Assembly: GCA_964352225.1 (NCBI GenBank)
Contig: CAYGRM010000259.1
Location: forward strand, 1-9,625
Reading direction: 5' to 3'
Length of the DNA: 9,625 nt
Source of the DNA: CAJQQY01 sp964352225
Lineage (GTDB): Bacteria > Bacteroidota > Bacteroidia > Chitinophagales > Saprospiraceae
Shown here: positions 6,400 to 9,625 of the stretch, one piece after another
Layout of the letters: every line of letters begins with the position of its first letter
How positions within the stretch are numbered: position 1 is the first letter of the stretch
Notes under the pieces: model-generated
Database searches by the model: none
What the model saw: only the letters and a program-made list of their open reading frames with translations
What the model was told of the DNA's origin: nothing
Made by a program: the position numbers and the translations under genes

Positions 6400-9300
6400 A
6401 TGAAAAATTTACTACTCACTTCCTTTTTACTAATTTTTATAGTTAGTTTATTTGGTCAAAAACCAAATCCAACAACCACTTCATCAGAACCCAACACTTA
6501 TTTTAAACCATTAAAATATCGAAATATCGGGCCTTTTCGAGGAGGACGTTCGGTAACAGCCTGTGGTGTCAAAGGTGATATTTTAACTTATTATATGGGC
6601 ACAACTGGAGGTGGACTATGGAAGACAGAGGATGCAGGTCAGCATTGGAAAAATATCTCAGATGGTTATTTTAAAACAGGGTCAGTTGGAGCAGTTGCAG
6701 TTGCGGAAAGTGATCCGAATATAGTTTACTGTGGCATGGGCGAACATGCCCCTCGAGGAGTGATGACACATCATGGTGATGGCGTTTATAAATCAACCGA
6801 CGCTGGCAAGACTTGGAAAAATATTGGATTAGAATTGACCCAACATATTGCTGGCATCATCATTCATCCAAAAGATCCAAATAAGGTTTACGTAGCGGCA
6901 CAAGGTGCTCTTTATGGAGAAACCAAGGAGCGAGGTTTTTATAAAAGTACCGATGGAGGAGCGACTTGGAAAAATACACTTTATGTAAATGAGCACACAG
7001 GATGTTCAGATATCACCATGGATCACAACAATCCTTTGATCATGTATGCAGCCATGTGGGAACATGGTCGAAAGCCTTGGAAAGTAATTAGTGGGGGAGA
7101 AGGAAGTGGATTATATAAATCTATTGATGGAGGTGATACTTGGGAAAAAGTACAAAATGGTTTACCCAAAGAATTAGGAAAAATGGCAGTTTCCATTTGC
7201 CAAAGTAATCCTGATAAAGTGTATGCATTAATTGAAAGTGATTCTGATCGTGAACTGGGAGGACTTTTTGTTTCTCAAAATGCTGGCGAAAGTTGGAGTA
7301 GAATTAGTGATGATCATCGACTGATCCAACGAGCTTGGTATTACATAGAAGTATTTGCTGATCCTCAAAATGAAAATATGGTTTATGTATTAAGTGCTCC
7401 TGCGTTACGATCTATTGATGGTGGTAAAACTTGGGAAACGCTTTCAGGGCCACATGGTGACTATCATGACCTATGGATCAATGCAGATAATCCAAATAAC
7501 CTTTGTATTGCCGATGACGGAGGTGCAGGTATAAGTTTTAATCGAGGTAAAAGTTGGTCCACTCAAAGTAATATGCCGACTGCTCAATTTTATCGCGTGA
7601 ATGTCGATAATGTTTTTCCCTATCGAATTTACGGCGGTCAGCAAGACAATACTTCTATCAGAATTGCTCATCGAGAAATCGATAGTTGGGGAATTTATCC
7701 ACAAAGTTGGTCTGCTTCGGCAGGAGGGGAAAGTGCTTTCCTTGCATTTGATCCTGACAATCCAAAATATGTTATGGGAGGTAGTTATTTGGGTACCATC
7801 GAAGTACTTGATTCTGACGCCAAAGCAGGTACTAATATTATGGCCGCGCCCATTCAATATTTAGGAAGAGACGCTAAAGATATGCGTTACCGCTTCAATT
7901 GGAACGCTCCTATCATTTGGTCAAAACATGAATCCAATACTTATTATCACGGTGCTCAATATTTATTGCGGACTCGCGACATGGGAACGACTTGGGAAAA
8001 AGTTTCTCCTGATTTAACCAAAAACGAAATCGAGAAACAAGGTAAAGGTGGTGGTCCATATACCAATGAAGCAGTTGGTGCTGAAAATTATGGAACATTA
8101 AGTTACGTCGCAGAATCTCCACATGAAAAAGGAGTTATTTGGCTGGGAACAGACGATGGTCTAGTGCAAATAACCAAAGACGGCGGAGCTAATTGGCAGA
8201 ATGTAACTCCTAAAGGTTTGAAGGAATGTTTAGTGAATGCTATTGACGTTTCTCCGCATGATCCTGCAACAGCTTACATCGCAACTACTCGCTATAAATT
8301 CAATGATCACACTCCGGCACTTTACAAAACTACTGACTACGGAAAGACTTGGACAAACATCACCAATGGAATTCCACAAGGAGCATTTACGCGAGTAGTC
8401 AGAGAAGATGACAAGCAAAAAGATTTACTTTTTGCCGGGACGGAAACTGGCATTTATATTTCATGGAATGGAGGAAAACAATGGGAACCTTTCCAATTAA
8501 ATTTACCGCTTTGTCCAATTACCGATTTAATTATTCGACATGACGATTTAGTGGTAGCGACCTCAGGTAGATCTTTTTGGATTTTAGATGATATCGGATT
8601 GCTTCGACAATATGCAAAAGATAACAATTCATTAAAATTGTTTCAACCTGAAAATGCTATGCTAATCAATGGAGGAAGTGAGCTGAATAGCTCTTCCTCT
8701 TCGGTCACAGGTACAAACTTATTACGAGGAGTTAACCCTGCCAACGGAGTTGTGATCTATTATAATTTACCTTCGGAAAAAGATGAGACGCCTTTCGTCT
8801 TGGAAATAAAAGACGCCAATGGTCAAATAGTTCGAAGTCTTATTTCCGAAAAAGATAGTACTTACAGTCGATGGGCAGGAGGTCCTCCTCCCGAACCAAC
8901 TTTGTCAAAATCAAATGGACTGAACCGATTCGTTTGGGATATGAAATATCCAAATAGATTAGGTGTTCCTGATGTGTATATCGAAGGAAATTACCGAGGA
9001 CATAAAGTTAGTCCTGGGAAATATACTGCAACTTTAAAAATGGGAGATAAAGCATCCACCACTTCTTTTGAAGTTTTAGCCAATCCAATGTATCCAACAG
9101 ATGCTGCAACTTATCAAGAGTATGCTGAGTTGATGATGTCGATGACTAAAACAATTGATGAAATGCATCGTTCGATCAATACCATTTATGATTATAAAAA
9201 TCAGTTGGAGACCATTTTAAAACGCCTACCGAAAACTGAAAAATATGCTAAAATACATGCCGAAGGAATAGCCTTAGTTAAAAGTATTACTGAGTGGGAT

Positions 9301-9564
9301 GAAGATATGGTTCAAAGGAAATCGAAGGCATATGATGATGTAGAAAATTTTCCGAACAAGTTAACGGCTAATTATCTTTTCTTAATCAACCAAACTGAAA
9401 GTGCTATTCCAAAAGTAATTCAACCTGTTTTGGATAGACGAAAAGAGTTGGATCTACAATGGGCTCCTTTGCAAAAAAAGGCGAAAGAGATAATGGAAAA
9501 AGATGTTGTGGCTTTTAATAAAATGTTGTGGGAGGCTGGCGTTGGAGCAATATTGTTGGATTAA
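6400..9564 (+). CDS. Secreted multi-Asp-box (BNR/VPS10-like) beta-propeller protein
   Basis: The product is 1054 residues. The ATG at 6400 is chosen because it begins a clean Sec signal peptide (MKNLLLTSFLLIFIVSLFG, then QKPNP). Eleven Asp-box-like motifs (S/T-x-D/N-x-G-x-x-W) start at about residues 76, 132, 183, 241, 292, 338, 379, 525, 592, 644 and 688; examples are STDAGKTW and SIDGGDTW. They indicate sortilin/VPS10-like or sialidase-like propeller blades, with a break at 387-524 suggesting two propellers. Residues about 760-900 look like a beta-sandwich module (VVIYYNLPS, then LEIKDANGQIVRSL), followed by a helical C-terminus (about 930-1054). Relatives in Bacteroidota are often labelled 'glycosyl hydrolase', but I see no catalytic sialidase set, so binding or scaffolding is as likely as catalysis. 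I see no obvious type IX secretion C-terminal domain, so periplasmic or surface location is uncertain. It is transcribed alone, downstream of the PBP1A terminator. Confidence 0.88.
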   Translation: MKNLLLTSFLLIFIVSLFGQKPNPTTTSSEPNTYFKPLKYRNIGPFRGGRSVTACGVKGDILTYYMGTTGGGLWKTEDAGQHWKNISDGYFKTGSVGAVAVAESDPNIVYCGMGEHAPRGVMTHHGDGVYKSTDAGKTWKNIGLELTQHIAGIIIHPKDPNKVYVAAQGALYGETKERGFYKSTDGGATWKNTLYVNEHTGCSDITMDHNNPLIMYAAMWEHGRKPWKVISGGEGSGLYKSIDGGDTWEKVQNGLPKELGKMAVSICQSNPDKVYALIESDSDRELGGLFVSQNAGESWSRISDDHRLIQRAWYYIEVFADPQNENMVYVLSAPALRSIDGGKTWETLSGPHGDYHDLWINADNPNNLCIADDGGAGISFNRGKSWSTQSNMPTAQFYRVNVDNVFPYRIYGGQQDNTSIRIAHREIDSWGIYPQSWSASAGGESAFLAFDPDNPKYVMGGSYLGTIEVLDSDAKAGTNIMAAPIQYLGRDAKDMRYRFNWNAPIIWSKHESNTYYHGAQYLLRTRDMGTTWEKVSPDLTKNEIEKQGKGGGPYTNEAVGAENYGTLSYVAESPHEKGVIWLGTDDGLVQITKDGGANWQNVTPKGLKECLVNAIDVSPHDPATAYIATTRYKFNDHTPALYKTTDYGKTWTNITNGIPQGAFTRVVREDDKQKDLLFAGTETGIYISWNGGKQWEPFQLNLPLCPITDLIIRHDDLVVATSGRSFWILDDIGLLRQYAKDNNSLKLFQPENAMLINGGSELNSSSSSVTGTNLLRGVNPANGVVIYYNLPSEKDETPFVLEIKDANGQIVRSLISEKDSTYSRWAGGPPPEPTLSKSNGLNRFVWDMKYPNRLGVPDVYIEGNYRGHKVSPGKYTATLKMGDKASTTSFEVLANPMYPTDAATYQEYAELMMSMTKTIDEMHRSINTIYDYKNQLETILKRLPKTEKYAKIHAEGIALVKSITEWDEDMVQRKSKAYDDVENFPNKLTANYLFLINQTESAIPKVIQPVLDRRKELDLQWAPLQKKAKEIMEKDVVAFNKMLWEAGVGAILLD

Positions 9565-9625
9565 ATTTTGGTAACTATTCAGCACACCTGAGCCGATATT
9601 TGAAAAATAATTTTTATTTTTGGAA
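9565..9625. other. Unassigned AT-rich end of window
   Basis: These 61 nt follow the Asp-box gene stop. They contain an A/T-rich near-palindrome (AAAAATAATTTTT) but no GC stem, start codon context or recognisable motif. The gene's terminator, if any, may lie beyond the window. Confidence 0.5.

Noticed and set aside
9595..9625. A/T palindrome as terminator of the Asp-box gene
   Set aside because: It lacks a GC stem and is cut by the window end, so it cannot be told from AT-rich background.

Overview
The window looks like an AT-rich chromosomal segment of a Bacteroidota bacterium. The evidence is the RecO variant, the class A penicillin-binding protein with a charged C-terminal tail, and the roughly 1050-residue secreted Asp-box (BNR) protein of a type common in that phylum. 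Shine-Dalgarno sequences are weak or absent, and boxes like the Bacteroidota -7 element (TAnnTTTG) lie upstream of some genes. A run of exactly 10 N inside recO shows this is a scaffolded draft assembly, possibly a metagenome bin. A Saprospiria-like origin is plausible by general resemblance but cannot be proven from the sequence alone.

Layout: (1) 2-1177 (+) is the 3' part of a TPR-repeat protein that begins upstream of the window. (2) 1178-1376 is a convergent intergenic region built almost entirely of inverted repeats. A perfect 22-bp hairpin (likely a bidirectional terminator) is nested inside an imperfect pair of about 45-nt inverted arms, and one arm encodes the last ~15 residues of the next gene. 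(3) 1327-2586 (-) is a GT87/DUF2029-type polytopic glycosyltransferase. (4) 2715-3449 (+) is recO, interrupted by the N gap and by two in-frame TAA codons where Glu is expected. (5) 3450-3664 is a non-coding leader with two small repeat families and a candidate promoter. (6) 3665-6283 (+) is a bifunctional class A penicillin-binding protein (PBP1A type), closed by a strong intrinsic terminator. (7) 6400-9564 (+) is a secreted, many-bladed Asp-box propeller protein. The last 61 nt hold nothing I can assign.

The genes do not form one operon. Convergent, divergent and terminator-separated junctions break the window into single-gene units. Three of the five products act in or beyond the cell envelope (peptidoglycan synthesis, probable lipid-linked mannosyl or glycosyl transfer, exported propeller), and RecO is a cytosolic recombination mediator. 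I see no defence system, CRISPR array, transposase, tRNA or rRNA. The points most worth a second look are the nested palindrome at 1178-1376 and the doubly stopped recO. I find no convincing new multi-gene system here.
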